DNA from: Baffinella frigidus
Taxonomy: Eukaryota; Cryptophyceae; Cryptomonadales; Baffinellaceae
Length of the DNA stretch: 20,473 nt
Direction: 5' to 3'
NCBI GenBank assembly: GCA_026770585.1
Contig: MU646313.1
Coordinates: 1,384,460 to 1,404,932 of the forward strand
The notes under the pieces are model-generated. The model had not been told where the DNA came from. It did no database searches and worked only from the letters and a program-made list of their open reading frames with translations. Both the position numbers and the translations under genes were made by a program. Of the stretch, positions 1-8,575 are shown piece by piece (the stretch's first letter is position 1; each line of letters begins with the position of its first letter).

Positions 1-176
1 GGGGTGAGGGGTTAGGGGTTAGAGGGTAGGGGTTAGAGGGTAGGGGTTAGGGTTTAGGGTGTAGGGGTTAGGGGTGAGGGGTTAGGGGTTAGAGGGTAGG
101 GGTTAGAGGGTAGGGGTTAGGGTTTAGGGTTTAGGGGTTAGGGTTTAGGGTGTAGGGGTTAGGGTTTACGGGTTGG
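1..176. repeat. Degenerate telomere-like array with a 70-bp higher-order unit
   Basis: The stretch is built from variants of GGGTTTAG, GGGGTTAG and GAGGGTAG. Bases 1-60 recur almost exactly at 71-130, so a 70-bp composite unit has been duplicated on top of the basic short repeat. It then passes into unique sequence near 177. The array touches the window edge, so its full length is unknown. Because it is degenerate it looks like an interstitial array, not an active chromosome end. Confidence 0.85.
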
Positions 177-760
177 TAGGATGCCAGCTGGTCCTGCCTT
201 ACGGCAAGGAGACGTCCCACACATCGGAGGGGGGTCCTAACAAGCCTCCGGCGGCCCCTGCGGGGGGCCTGCTGCACTAATCAAATGCGACCCGAATCCC
301 GGTCGACCCCTGCGAGACGCTTCCCGGGCGTCTGGTCCCACCCCGATGTGTGCAACGAATGCACATCGGAGGGGGACCTGACCATCCCGCGATGCCGGTC
401 ACGCCTTGGAGTGTGTCCGACGACTGAGAAAACGCTTCAAGACCAAGGATTACTGAAAAGATCGTGTAGTCAACCTGGAATCCCGGATTCTCAGGAGGTT
501 TCAGAAGGAGATTTAGGGTTGAGGGGTTGGGAGGATACCAGCTGGTCCTGGCCTACGGCAAGGAGGCATCCCGCGATGCCGGTCACGCACACGGCCAGGC
601 GGTATCTGCGCACAAGCGGTATCCACGGGTACGTGTCAGCATGTCATCACGGATGTCGGGATGTCAGCATGTCAGCAACGCGCACCAGGTGTAGGGGTTT
701 CCGGTCACGCACACGGCCAGGCGGTATCTGCGATTGAGCGGTGTCGACCGTTACTTAATT
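177..760. other. No supported gene; short direct and inverted repeats
   Basis: A 32-bp segment at 579-610 (CCGGTCACGCACACGGCC and on) recurs exactly at 701-732. A second motif, CCAGCTGGTCCTG followed by ACGGCAAGGAG, occurs at about 182-211 and 538-565. A short palindrome (CGATGTGTGC / GCACATCG) lies at 342-366. An open frame covers 285-737, but the repeats fall in different frames inside it and no motif is recognisable, so I do not call it a gene. Confidence 0.5.
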
Positions 761-861
761 AGTTGATTAGTGTAACGCCGGCAGACTTAGTTAGTGTTTC
801 GCAGGCAGAGCTCGGATACCCCCTAGACCAACCTAGCAAGGATGCAGACGCATTGTGAGGC

Positions 862-862
<1 letters not shown>

Positions 863-902
<40 letters not shown>

Positions 903-997
903 CTCTCTCTCTCGCTCTCTCTCTCTCGCTCTCTCTATCTCGCTCTGTCTCGGATGCAGACGCGTTGCAAGGGAGGCCCCAGACCTTTCTCTCTCTT

Positions 998-1038
<41 letters not shown>

Positions 1039-1046
1039 TTCTCTCT

Positions 1047-1090
<44 letters not shown>

Positions 1091-1164
1091 CTTTCTCTCT
1101 CTTTCTCCCTCTCTTTCTCTCTCGCATTCATTCTCCCTCTCGCTCGCTCGCTCTCTCCCTCTCC
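863..1164. repeat. CT/CTTT microsatellite with a duplicated lead-in
   Basis: Two long pyrimidine tracts, mostly (CT)n with CTTT and CTCG interruptions, cover about 863-950 and 987-1164. Each is preceded by a related lead-in, GATGCAGACGCATTG at 841 and GATGCAGACGCGTTG at 954, so the microsatellite with its leader has been duplicated at about 113 bp spacing. Open frames here encode only Ser/Leu or Arg/Glu runs. Confidence 0.9.
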
Positions 1165-1230
1165 ACACACACTGGACTTCGAAGGAATTTTCGACCAGAC
1201 CTCTCGTCGAAATGTCGGTTGATGACCATG

Positions 1231-1460
1231 AACATAAATGGACCGTGGGATTAGTACCGCGGACATAAATGGACCGATCAGGGTGGGAAGGGTCTGGGGA
1301 TACAGCCCCGTGTAAATTCACTCCGGCCATCCTACACGGGGCCACACGCATGGTCGTCCTACACAGAAGGGGCGAACATAAATGGACCGTGGGATTAGTA
1401 CCACGAACATAGATGGACCGTGGGATTAGTACCACGGACATAAATGGACCGTGAGAGGGG
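1231..1460. repeat. 31-bp minisatellite, first cluster
   Basis: The core ACATAAATGGACCG occurs at 1232 and 1263, and again at 1376, 1407 (one mismatch) and 1438. Spacing within each group is exactly 31 bp, with GTGGGATTAGTACCAC as the rest of the unit. A unique segment (about 1280-1370) separates the groups. A related form (AAAATAAATGGACCG after TTAATTAGAACCGCG) occurs inside the large inverted repeats near 10160 and 15430, so this unit belongs to a wider dispersed element. Confidence 0.8.
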
Positions 1461-1990
1461 CGGGCACCGGATGAGCACTACTTCCACCTTCTTCCGATCG
1501 ACGCTAGTCTCGTGTAACCCCGCTTTCCTGGCTTGGTCACGTTACTGCTCGATATAGAGCAGTAGCGTGATCAAACGCCACTATTTATGTGAAAATTACT
1601 ACACGCCGCCCGACTTGTAAAGGAACCCTGGTTTTGAAATGGTCACATTCTAGCCTCGGGTAGTGGCAGTTTCTTGGGTAGGAAGGCGCTGGTGCAGACC
1701 CCGGGTGCTTTCCTAACCTCGCCTCATTTCAGCGCCGTGCATTTCTCTTTCGAATAAAGTCAATAAGTGTCAATACGTGAGTGGGGCGGGGGGCACCGTA
1801 TGAGCAATATCAGTTGAGGAGGTGGCTTCGTATCGAGCAATTGTTAATTAGTACCACGAACATAAATGGACCGTGGGATTAGTACCACAGACATAAATGG
1901 ACCGTGGGAGGGGCGGGGCACCGGATGAGCACTATTTCCACCTTCTCCCGATCCCGTCGCCAGTCTCTTGTCACCCCGCTCTCCTGGATG
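1456..1990. repeat. Direct duplication of a GC-rich segment around a foldback-related insert
   Basis: The segment 1456-1532 (GGGGCGGGCACCGGATGAGC and on) recurs at 1912-1990, again preceded by the 31-bp ACATAAATGGACCG repeats at 1860 and 1891. A weaker third copy lies near 1782-1815. Between them lies AT-richer sequence that includes the GGTCACG hairpin family member at 1533-1670. No gene is apparent. Confidence 0.65.
1533..1670 (-). mobile_element. GGTCACG-hairpin foldback family, partial copy
   Basis: The hairpin TTGGTCACGTTACTGCTC (1533-1550) pairs with GAGCAGTAGCGTGATCAA (1557-1574). Read on the minus strand, 1670-1533 aligns end to end with the left half of the element at 17427-17640: a CGAGGCTAGAA terminus, an A-rich stretch, ACAAGTC, GTGTAGTAATTTT, then the GGTCACG hairpin. 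The second arm is missing, so this looks like a truncated copy. Confidence 0.6.
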
Positions 1991-2132
1991 AGGGTGTAGG
2001 GTGTAGGGTGTAGGGTGTAGGGTGTAGGGTGTAGGGTGTAGGGTGTAGAGTTTAGGGTTCAGGGTTTAGGGTTTAGTGTTTAGAGTTTAGGGTTTAGGGT
2101 TTAGGGTTGAGGGTTTAGAGTTGAGGGTTGGC
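1987..2132. repeat. Telomere-like array, TGTAGGG then TTTAGGG blocks
   Basis: About eight uniform GGGTGTA heptamers (1988-2047) are followed by more degenerate GGGTTTA and GGGTTGA heptamers. The array abuts the 3' end of the minus-strand open frame that stops at 2115, so the last codons of that frame are read from the array. Confidence 0.9.
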
Positions 2133-3198
2133 CGGTCTCGGGTAACAACACTCTCCTGCGCATTCCAGGGGGAAGCATGGTGCAGTGAGTCGGACCACCA
2201 CCGCGGAAAGCTTAGAGGGTAGGGGTGAGGGGAGGAGGATGGAATTGGCTGCGGTGGCAGGCCTAGCTCTGCCTCGGTCTAATTCATTGGTGCAGCCGGT
2301 TGCCCGCGGGGAGAAGGGCACCAGCATGGCCGTGTAGCGCCGCAACGCATCCTCCCCGGGCGTCAACCCGTTGTCCAGCCGCTCCACCGCAGGGATCAGC
2401 GGGTTCGATGCGGCCCCTTCCTTCTTGGCCACCTCCTCCGCCCCAGAAGTGCTGCCGTGGGGCGCAGGAGGGGTGCACGACCCGTTCGCGTGCACCACCG
2501 ATCCGAGCGCGACCGATGACTGGCGCGGCTCTCTTCCCGAGGGTTCTGCGTCCGTGTACCCAGGCAGCGGCATGTGTGCCCCGGGGGACGCCTGCCGCAG
2601 AGTGTCGCCCATGCCCCACGCCTGCTGCTCAAATCTGGCTCTTTGCGGCTGCCCGTTCTCCTTCCACTCGTCCGCGGCTGCATTCTTGGCACCAGGCGTT
2701 GCCGCGAGCGCCGGAAGCGGCGCCCGCTCGTTCCAGCTCTTCCCGACCCCCGGGAAGAGGGGGTCATCGGTCGAGGGAAGAGCTGGAACGATTGCGATAC
2801 ATCGCGTACTGGTCAGCGGCTCTAGGAGCGCCATCGAGCGCACGGTGCCTGATGGGCTCTCCACCATCTCAGGAGCAGAGATCTCCGCCAGCTCGGGCAC
2901 AGCGAAAGCCTCAACAAGAGTACCATTGATGCCCCCATGGCATGGCAGTACCATCGACCCCGAGCTGTGGTTGATCGGTTTTGCGGCTAGTCGTAATTGC
3001 ACTACCTCATCAGCCTGTCCTGGAAGCGCATAGTCCCCAGAGGGAGCCGACAGCTCCATCGCGCCCCCACCCTTCTGGAAGCGCCCCACGGAGCGGTCAA
3101 CGGCCTCCGAGGCTGCCTGCCTCGCGGTTAGAGACTTAAGACGCCAAGCAAACCGTTCAGGATATGAACCAAGGACCGAATGCTGACCCTCTAGATTC
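2115..3198 (-). CDS. Large exon of an unrecognised protein (partial gene)
   Basis: I see a minus-strand open frame from an inferred 3' splice site at 3199/3198 to a stop at 2115. The splice site is convincing: a CTGAC branch-like motif and a pyrimidine stretch run into CTTCCTTACAG|G. Coding extends upstream of the first GTG or ATG; the exon begins around residues NLEGQHSVLGSYPERFAWRL and continues KSLTARQAASEAVDRSVGRF. The middle is rich in Pro, Ala, Ser and Gly, with no zinc site, coiled coil or membrane segment that I can name. A second conserved-looking patch is VERLDNGLTPGEDALRRYTA. The final ~60 residues (below about 2290) are probably intronic or repeat-derived, because the DNA there grades into CCCTAA-like sequence, but I could not fix a donor. 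The 5' exons are not identified. I do not recognise the family. Confidence 0.5.
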
Positions 3199-3320
3199 CT
3201 GTAAGGAAGTCAGTTGCATAAAAAGGTCACTTTATATAATCCAAAATTGAGTTTTTGTCAGCAAGATAACAACCGTCCACCGTTTCAGTAGGTGGTGTGG
3301 TTTTCGGTTACCCTATCCCT
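3199..3320 (-). other. Inferred intron 3' end upstream of the 2115-3198 exon
   Basis: On the minus strand this AT-richer stretch contains a T-run, GCAACTGAC as a possible branch point, and CTTCCTTACAG directly before the exon. It is the only acceptor in the window with a classic non-repeat polypyrimidine tract. The 5' end of the intron is not located. Confidence 0.5.
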
Positions 3321-3339
3321 ACGCCCTTCTATTCCCACT

Positions 3340-3625
3340 CTGCACAATTTTAAAACAAGGGTTCCTGTACAAGTGCAGGGATGTGTAGTAATTTTGAAAG
3401 GGTGTGTAGTAATTTTCAAGTAAATAATTGCAACCCTTCACGGATAAAGTTGTCCTTGAGGGGTCAAACCTTCGTTTTGAGCGAGGGGTCAAACCAGAAC
3501 CGTGAAGGGGACGTGTTTGCGTAAATTAATTAAAATAATTCATCAAAGCGTCTCAAAACGAAGGTTTGTCACGGTTCTTGGCTGGACGTGGAAAGCTTTA
3601 AAACCCCTTTAAAACCCACTTGTAA
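3340..3625. mobile_element. AT-rich foldback-like region
   Basis: Several inverted pairs are nested here: CCTTCGTTTTGAG (about 3468) with CTCAAAACGAAGG (about 3552), and CCCTTCACGG (about 3434) with CCGTGAAGGG (about 3500). GAGGGGTCAAACC is directly repeated near 3458 and 3484. A duplicated GTGTAGTAATTTT pair (about 3389 and 3404) is shared with 6468-6510 and resembles the arm of the GGTCACG foldback family. This reads as a decayed or composite foldback insertion with no gene. Confidence 0.5.
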
Positions 3626-4177
3626 CCTCCCCGAACCCCCACTTCGCGAAGGACGCATCTACACGAAACGTCCACAGTGGGGCTGACCCGTGTGGGTCGA
3701 CCCAAATGTGGGTCGGTCGCACCAAAGGTCGACGAAATCAACCCAATAACGGCATATCCTGCAACCGCCCCTGCCACCTGCCAAGAAGACTACTCTGGTG
3801 ACTTGAAACCAAAGACTACCAAACGCCCCATACCTGCACCCCCACAAAAACTACCCTTCTCATGGCCAGACCTAAACCCTAACAAACAGAGACCCCTCCC
3901 AGACAAGCAAAACCAACAACCAGGACCTGCTAATCAAGCCCCAGATCCTGAACAATCTAACAAACGACCAAGCACTCCGCACCCATGGGAACACTGCTAC
4001 CGCTGCTACACTTTTGGACAACACTACCCTGACAAATGCCTTGAACCCAACCAAAAACCATGTCCTCCTGAATTTAAAACTACACAGAAGAGACTCTATA
4101 AAGAAAACTCAGCACCTACACGCACTTCACAAGACAGAAACAAAAACAAAAAAGTCGTCAGAAGAGGGGGTAAATGA
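3626..4177 (+). CDS. ORF with a zinc-knuckle-like motif, possible Gag remnant
   Basis: A plus-strand frame is open from about 3626 to the stop at 4175-4177. It has no ATG near its beginning (the first alternative start is GTG at 3677), so it is either a fragment, an internal exon, or not translated. The product is rich in Pro, Lys, Asn and Gln. Near the middle of the second half it reads HCYRCYTFGQHYPDKC: Cys-X2-Cys-X5-His-X4-Cys, one residue longer than the canonical CCHC zinc knuckle (X4 before His). A Lys/Arg-rich tail follows, as in nucleic-acid-binding Gag proteins. No protease, reverse transcriptase or LTR is visible nearby. The strand is very T-poor, like the CCCTAAA array downstream, so composition alone could be keeping the frame open. 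The first residues come from a GGTCGACCCA repeat. Confidence 0.35.
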   Translation, partial: PPRTPTSRRTHLHETSTVGLTRVGRPKCGSVAPKVDEINPITAYPATAPATCQEDYSGDLKPKTTKRPIPAPPQKLPFSWPDLNPNKQRPLPDKQNQQPGPANQAPDPEQSNKRPSTPHPWEHCYRCYTFGQHYPDKCLEPNQKPCPPEFKTTQKRLYKENSAPTRTSQDRNKNKKVVRRGGK

Positions 4178-4257
4178 AAATCAACAACCCAAAACTTAAA
4201 CCAGGAACCCTAAACCCTAAACCCTGAAATGTTCCAAATCCAAATCAAAACCTGAAG

Positions 4258-4442
4258 GATCCGTGTCGCATACCTTCACCCACCCCAACAGAGCCACCCT
4301 TTATCCCCTCTACACGAGCCTCTGCATTGGAGAGCGAAACGCAATCCGAAAGCAAAAAAATGCTTTCTCTGCAGTCCTTTCTACGGAAGGGCGTGTCGTT
4401 GGCATATGTTGGGCGAAATTAAAACCTAAAGGACCTAAATGA
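4258..4442 (-). repeat. Dispersed family K, minus-oriented copy
   Basis: This segment matches 14565-14745 over about 180 bp with few differences, from GCATACCTTCACCCACCCC through TGCTTTCTCTGCAGTCC to TTAAAACCTAAAGGACCTAA. The reverse complement matches 9699-9845 and a shorter piece at 6524-6590. It has no long ORF and no terminal inverted repeats that I can see. It could be a short non-autonomous retroposon, but I see no tail or internal promoter boxes. Confidence 0.75.
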
Positions 4443-4494
4443 ACAAACCCAAACCTCCAAACATTAAACCCCAAAACCATTGGGATTCCGGAAA

Positions 4495-5290
4495 CCTGAA
4501 ACCCGAAACTCTAAACCTTACACCCCAAACCCCAAACCCGAAACCCGAAACCCGAAACCCGAAACCCGAAACCCGAAACCCGAAACCCGAAACACGAAAC
4601 AATAAAAAAAAAAAAAAAAAAACCTAAACCCTAAACTCTAAGCCCTAAACCCTAGACCCCAAACCCTAAACCCTAAACTCTAAATCCCAAACCTTAAACC
4701 CTGAACCCTAAACAATAAACCCTCCTCTCTGAACTCTAAACCCTAAACCCTAAACCCTAAAACCTAAACCCGAAACCCGAAACCCGAAAACATGAACCAA
4801 AACCCTGAACCCTAAACCCTGAAACATAAACCAACATCCAACAGCCCTAAACCCTCAACCCTCAGCCCTAACCCTCAATCATAAACCATAAACCCTCAAC
4901 CCTAAACCCTAAACCCTAAACCATAAACCGGAAACCCTAAACCCTGGATCCTAAACCATAAACCATCAACCCTAAACCCTAAACCCTGAGCCTTAAACCC
5001 AAAATCCTACTAAACCCCAAACCCAAAACCCTAAACCCTACACCCTCATGCCTAAACCCTAAACCCCAAACCCCAAACCCTAAACCCTAAACCCTAAACC
5101 CTAAACCCAAAGCCCGAAACCATCAACCCGAAACCCTAAAACCTAAACCTAAACCCTAAACCAACAACCAACAGCCCTAAACCCCCAACCACTAACCCCC
5201 AACCCTCAACCCTTAAAACCTCAACCCTATACCCTAAACCATAAACCTAAAACCCCAAACCCTAAACCCCAAACCCCAAACCCTAGATTA
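4495..5290. repeat. Long telomere-like array, CCCTAAA orientation
   Basis: About 0.8 kb of CCCTAAA heptamers with variants CCCGAAA (a uniform block at about 4540-4595), CCCCAAA, CCCTGAA and CCCTCAA. A run of about 20 A follows AATAAA near 4600-4622. The C/A-rich strand is the plus strand here, the opposite of every other main array in the window. No gene is present. Confidence 0.92.
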
Positions 5291-5303
5291 AAACTGACAA
5301 CCC

Positions 5304-5620
5304 AATAAGAGACTGTGCAGAGCACAAACGAGGCAATAAGAGACTATGCAGAGCACAAACAAGGCACTGAGGAGGAACGAGGACGAGGAAGGGGGGAGGA
5401 TAGCGGAGGTGGGAGAGGGGAAGGGAAGAGGTCGGAAGGAGGGAGAATGGGAGGGAAGGAGAGAGGGAGGGAGGGACGGGGAAAGAGAGACGGGACGACC
5501 TAAAGGACAGAGAGGCGAGGAAGGCAGATGGGAAGAAGAGGAGAAGGAGCAGAGAGGGATGAGGGGAGAGAAGAGAGAACGGAGCCCCTCAAGAGGGGAC
5601 TTTGTCACGAGTAGCCCAAC
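5304..5620. repeat. 31-bp tandem duplication followed by a purine-rich tract
   Basis: A 31-bp unit (AATAAGAGACTGTGCAGAGC and on) occurs at 5304-5334 and 5335-5365. It leads into about 240 bp of almost pure A/G (GGGAGGAAGGAGAG and similar). Open frames here are Glu/Gly/Arg-rich low complexity. I see no evidence of a gene. Confidence 0.75.
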
Positions 5621-5940
5621 AGGGGGACAGAATGGGGACGCTCAACCGTAGGCGCCAAGCGGGGATGGCAAGCGGAACCTTATTGAAAGGCGGGGGATTA
5701 TTGATACAATCGTTGCCTTGCTAACTTACTTTTCTTGATTTCTGACACCTGTCTAGACTTAGCTCTGTTGACTGCCATTGACACTTCGCGACACATTGGG
5801 ATGATTCACGCTTGTATTGCCCCTCACTTTACTAACGTCCGTACAATGGGGGAAACCCCTTCACAACCACTTCTCACTCCTTTCACCTTTGGTGTCTAAC
5901 TGATTTCACTTCAACTCCCCACACAACCCACCTCACCTTG
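5621..5940. other. No recognisable feature
   Basis: This is unique-looking sequence of mixed composition. I found no convincing ORF, splice pair, RNA gene or strong repeat. Confidence 0.5.
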
Positions 5941-5943
5941 TGG

Positions 5944-5986
5944 GGTATCCGTGATTGGAGATCTTATGCTCCAACCGTGGGATACC
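5944..5986. repeat. Short hairpin (GGTATCC / GGATACC)
   Basis: GGTATCCGTGATTGGAG (5944-5960) faces CTCCAACCGTGGGATACC (5969-5986). The same unit in reverse orientation, with a slightly different stem, occurs at about 8836-8898, so this is a small dispersed foldback. Confidence 0.6.
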
Positions 5987-5997
5987 ATGAGCCTCAG

Positions 5998-6420
5998 AAA
6001 GGCTGACTTGGGTTCGCCACCGACCCAGATGGGCTGACCCAAAACCGACCCAAATCACCGACCCGAGCTGGGTCACCTTGGGTCTGGGTCACCTGTTTTC
6101 CAGCCGCCCTTGGGTCGACCCAGTGACCCAAGGTCGACCCACTGGGTCGGCCCAGGGCGGTCGACCCAGGGTTCGACCCAGTGGGCTGACCCAGGGTGTT
6201 CGACCCAGGTGGGCTGACCCACGTGGGGTGACCCAAGCTGAATTGGACCCCCCCCCCGGCAAAAGTTGACAAAATGGCTCCAACGCCCAGGTCGACCCAG
6301 CCCGGGTCGACCCAGGTGGGTCGACCCCGTGGGCCGACCCACCGGGGGTCGACGGTGGGTCGGCCCACGGGTCGCCCTTGGGTCGGCCAATGGGTCGACC
6401 CACACGGGTCAGCCCCACTG
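5998..6420. repeat. Array of GGTCGACC palindromes
   Basis: About 0.42 kb is dominated by the palindrome TGGGTCGACCCA and one-step variants (GGTTCGACCC, GGGCTGACCC, GGGTCGGCCC). The hexamer GTCGAC appears about eight times. A run of ten C sits in the middle (about 6249-6258). The end of the array, from GTGGGGCTGACCCGTGTGGG, also occurs inverted at 3677-3706. Arg/Pro/Thr-rich open frames on both strands are by-products of the repeat. Confidence 0.85.
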
Positions 6421-6465
6421 TGCTCATTTTGTGTTTCATAAAATTGATTCGGGTGAAATTGATTT

Positions 6466-6512
6466 GGGTGTGTAGTAATTTTGAAAGGGTGTGTAGTAAT
6501 TTTCAAGTAAAA
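6466..6512 (+). repeat. GTGTAGTAATTTT doublet
   Basis: GTGTAGTAATTTTGAAAGGG is followed at once by a second GTGTAGTAATTTTCAAG. The same doublet is at about 3385-3422, and single copies sit in the arms of the GGTCACG foldback family. Confidence 0.7.
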
Positions 6513-6523
6513 AAATGGATTGT

Positions 6524-6590
6524 TGTATTAGGTCCTTTAGGTTTTGATTTCTCCCAACATGGCCCAACGACACGCCTTTCCGTAGTTTCG
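6524..6590 (+). repeat. Dispersed family K, truncated copy
   Basis: TAGGTCCTTTAGGTTTTGAT through CCCAACGACACGCCTTTCC matches the first part of the family K copy at 9699-9845. It then stops abruptly at a different repeat family. Confidence 0.7.
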
Positions 6591-6720
6591 GGCCGAGTTT
6601 GCGTTAGGTTATCCGTAGGATCCCCCCTATGTCCCTACGGGTTGCCTACTGTAGGGTCGTATTAATAGGTCTTAACGCTTAGGGGTTATTCAAAATCCCT
6701 TCGAAGTCCGCTGTGTGGGG
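6585..6720 (+). repeat. Dispersed family D copy
   Basis: It contains CCCTACGGGTTGCCTACTGT, GTAGGGTCGTA, TAGGTCTTAACGCTTAGGGG, then ATTCAAAATCCCTTCGAAG. The same order occurs at 18545-18712 and, inverted, at 17281-17425. No coding potential is seen. Confidence 0.7.
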
Positions 6721-6748
6721 TGGGCCCGCTGAGTGGGTTTTCGTACTC

Positions 6749-7060
6749 ACGAAAGCCACGCCCACCTCACACATGCGGCCCTGGAGAATCAGCGGAGAAC
6801 AACCTACGGCTGAGCACTTGGTGGTGCTTGGGTGCTTTGTATTACGAGTAGGTCCTACACTCACATCGAAGGCCACGCCCACCTCACTCTTGAGGAGATG
6901 AGAACGATCTACGGATGAGCTCCTCGACCCCACCCACACAGGTCCGGCCGAGCCCCTTTCTTCGGGGGTTCTCGGTTCTCGAACCTGAGCACGGCTCGTG
7001 CCCAACACTGCCTATGCACCTCGCGTGCCGTCTGGTGAAGCTTGACGCTGTCGTGTTTTC
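6749..7060. repeat. Imperfect direct repeat of about 118 bp; otherwise featureless
   Basis: GCCACGCCCACCTCAC near 6754 recurs near 6872, each followed further on by CTACGG(C/A)TGAGC. The minus-strand frame here contains EVGVAF twice because of this. A lone AATAAA lies at about 7071, but no gene leads to it. Confidence 0.5.
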
Positions 7061-7138
7061 GTGTTTGTTTCAATAAAGGTGCCTCCTCTCTTGGCCAGAA
7101 AGATCCTGGATGAGAACGCTCGACTTACGCACTGCGAC

Positions 7139-7174
7139 CAGCTCTCTCTCTCCCTCTCTCTTTCTATCTTTCTT

Positions 7175-7206
<32 letters not shown>

Positions 7207-7296
7207 CCTCTCTCTCTCTCCCTCCCTCTCTCTCTTGTTCTTTCTTTCTCTTTCTTTTTTTCTCTCTCTCTTTCTCTTTCTCTCTCTCTCTCTCAC
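7139..7296. repeat. CT/CTTT microsatellite
   Basis: Pyrimidine-only tract of CT, CTTT and CCCT units. Open frames on both strands are low-complexity Ser/Leu or Arg/Glu and are not genes. Confidence 0.95.
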
Positions 7297-7835
7297 CAGC
7301 GGAGCAGATGCAGGATGAGGACAACGGATGGTAACCACTCAGGGCTCTTTGGGGGGTATTCAAAAGTCAATTTGCACAGGGAAAAAAGTATTCAAAAGTC
7401 AATCTTGAAAAGAAATAGGCTTCAAGAACAACTGAGGCTCCAAGAACGTACCAGATTGCTCCACCGAAGGGCCTGGCGTGGCCACTCGGGACATTACGAA
7501 GCACCGCAGCCCCAGATATCCGGTGTAACGTGACCAACAATTGCTGACTTTTGGCCGTGTTTCCTAAGAAACAATCCAATAATTAACTTTCCATGGTTCT
7601 CAGTAGTGTTCTGAGTGGACAGCGGGACGGAGCTGGGGCGTCACTCCAGGGGGCGGCAGCACCTTCGTCACCCCCCCCTCCAATGCCGAGACCAGCACCG
7701 GTAAAACTTGTTTTTAAAAATGTATCGAGTCGCGTCCAAATAAGTCCACGCTTGCCCCGCCCCAACTCCTCGCTCGAGAATGTATTAAAAGGGGCCTATT
7801 TCCATGTGGATCGAGCGGTGGGCGTACAATAGACT
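7297..7835. other. No supported gene
   Basis: GTATTCAAAAGTCAAT is directly repeated at about 7347 and 7388. Two plus-strand frames (7315-7533 and 7593-7832) are open but show no motif, splice context or recognisable composition. Confidence 0.45.
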
Positions 7836-7915
7836 GCTGGGGTACCTCGCTCATAAGAAAGCACCCCCACCCCCTAGGACTACCATAGGACCCAACGCAT
7901 AGGCCTGCTGTAGGG
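7836..7915 (+). mobile_element. GGTACC MITE family, left half only
   Basis: CTGGGGTACCTCGCTCATAA through CCCCTAGGACTACCATAGG to CTGTAGGGT matches the left part of the full elements at 10923 and 17079. The mirrored right half is missing, so the copy is truncated. Confidence 0.7.
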
Positions 7916-8002
7916 TGTTAAACCTTTGTACCAGGATAGGGTATCCCAACCTCGTGACTGTCCAAATTTCGCAGAGTTCCGTCACCAATCAACGGAACGT
8001 AC

Positions 8003-8224
8003 TAGAGCGTTTGCGGTAATTGTTGTCCGTTTTGGACGTACGGTTTCCCGGTTTTCCGGTTTTGAAAAGGGACTTATAGGACGTGACAAGGATTTTAGAT
8101 AGTTTCAAGAGGCGCAATTCTGGTACTATCTAAAATCCTTGTCACGTCCTATAAGTTCCTTTCAAAACCGGAAAACCGGGAAACCGTACGTCCAAAACGG
8201 ACAACAATTACCGCAAACGCTCTA
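8003..8224. mobile_element. Near-perfect 100-bp foldback element
   Basis: The left arm 8003-8102 and right arm 8126-8224 are reverse complements except for one indel and one mismatch near AAAAGGGAC. They are separated by a 23-nt loop. The ends read TAGAGCGTTTGCGG and CCGCAAACGCTCTA, so the outermost TA may be a target duplication. The arm contains GGACGTGAC, similar to the GTCACGTCC core of another foldback family here. There is no ORF for a transposase, so any movement would depend on an enzyme encoded elsewhere. Arm identity this high implies a recent origin or gene conversion. Confidence 0.9.
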
Positions 8225-8336
8225 CACAAATGCTCACTTTTAAAAGCAAATCGGTTTTCATAGGCCCCTCTAGCATTCTCGTGCGGCCGTTCGTGGTTCT
8301 CGCTTGCTTCTCGCCGCAGGTTCCTCGCCGCAGGAC

Positions 8337-8410
8337 TCTCCCTCTCTCTTTCTCTCTCGCGCGCGCTCTCTCTCTCTCGCTCTCTCTCTCTCGCTCTCTC
8401 TCTCTATGGA
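8337..8410. repeat. CT microsatellite with CGCG interruptions
   Basis: Pyrimidine-rich (CT)n with TCGC and GCGCGC interruptions. Low-complexity ORFs across it are rejected. Confidence 0.9.
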
Positions 8411-8458
8411 TATATCTCTCAGGACGCCGCTGCACCAGAAACATCGTTGCTGACGAAA

Positions 8459-8575
8459 CTAGTGTGGCCGACAAGAACCGATCCACCAGTCTCATATCTG
8501 CCCGCGCGGGGCCCGGCGGGCTCAGGCCTTCAAAACTGATGGGTCGCCTTCACCTCGACTCGTCGGCCACACTAG
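8459..8575. mobile_element. Small foldback, CTAGTGTGGCCGAC ends
   Basis: CTAGTGTGGCCGAC (8459-8472) is exactly inverted at 8562-8575, giving a 117-bp element with 14-bp ends. The interior is GC-rich with GCGCGGGGCCCGGCGGGC. I see no second copy in the window. Confidence 0.6.

Noticed and set aside
1-176. Chromosome end (functional telomere)
   Set aside because: The array is highly degenerate with a composite 70-bp unit and similar arrays recur through the window, so it is better read as interstitial.
285-737. 150-codon plus-strand ORF
   Set aside because: It contains two out-of-frame copies of the same 32-bp DNA repeat, shows no motif and no splice context.
759-1441. Several long open frames across the CT tract (Ser/Leu or Arg/Glu proteins)
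   Set aside because: They arise from a pyrimidine microsatellite; the same kind of frame appears on both strands and at 7012-7363 and 8208-8495.
5346-5651. 101-codon plus-strand ORF in the purine-rich tract
   Set aside because: Glu/Gly/Arg low complexity over a nearly pure A/G tract; no evidence of translation.
5994-6506. Open frames on both strands over the GGTCGACC array
   Set aside because: The Arg/Pro/Thr/Gly-rich products are direct translations of the palindromic repeat.
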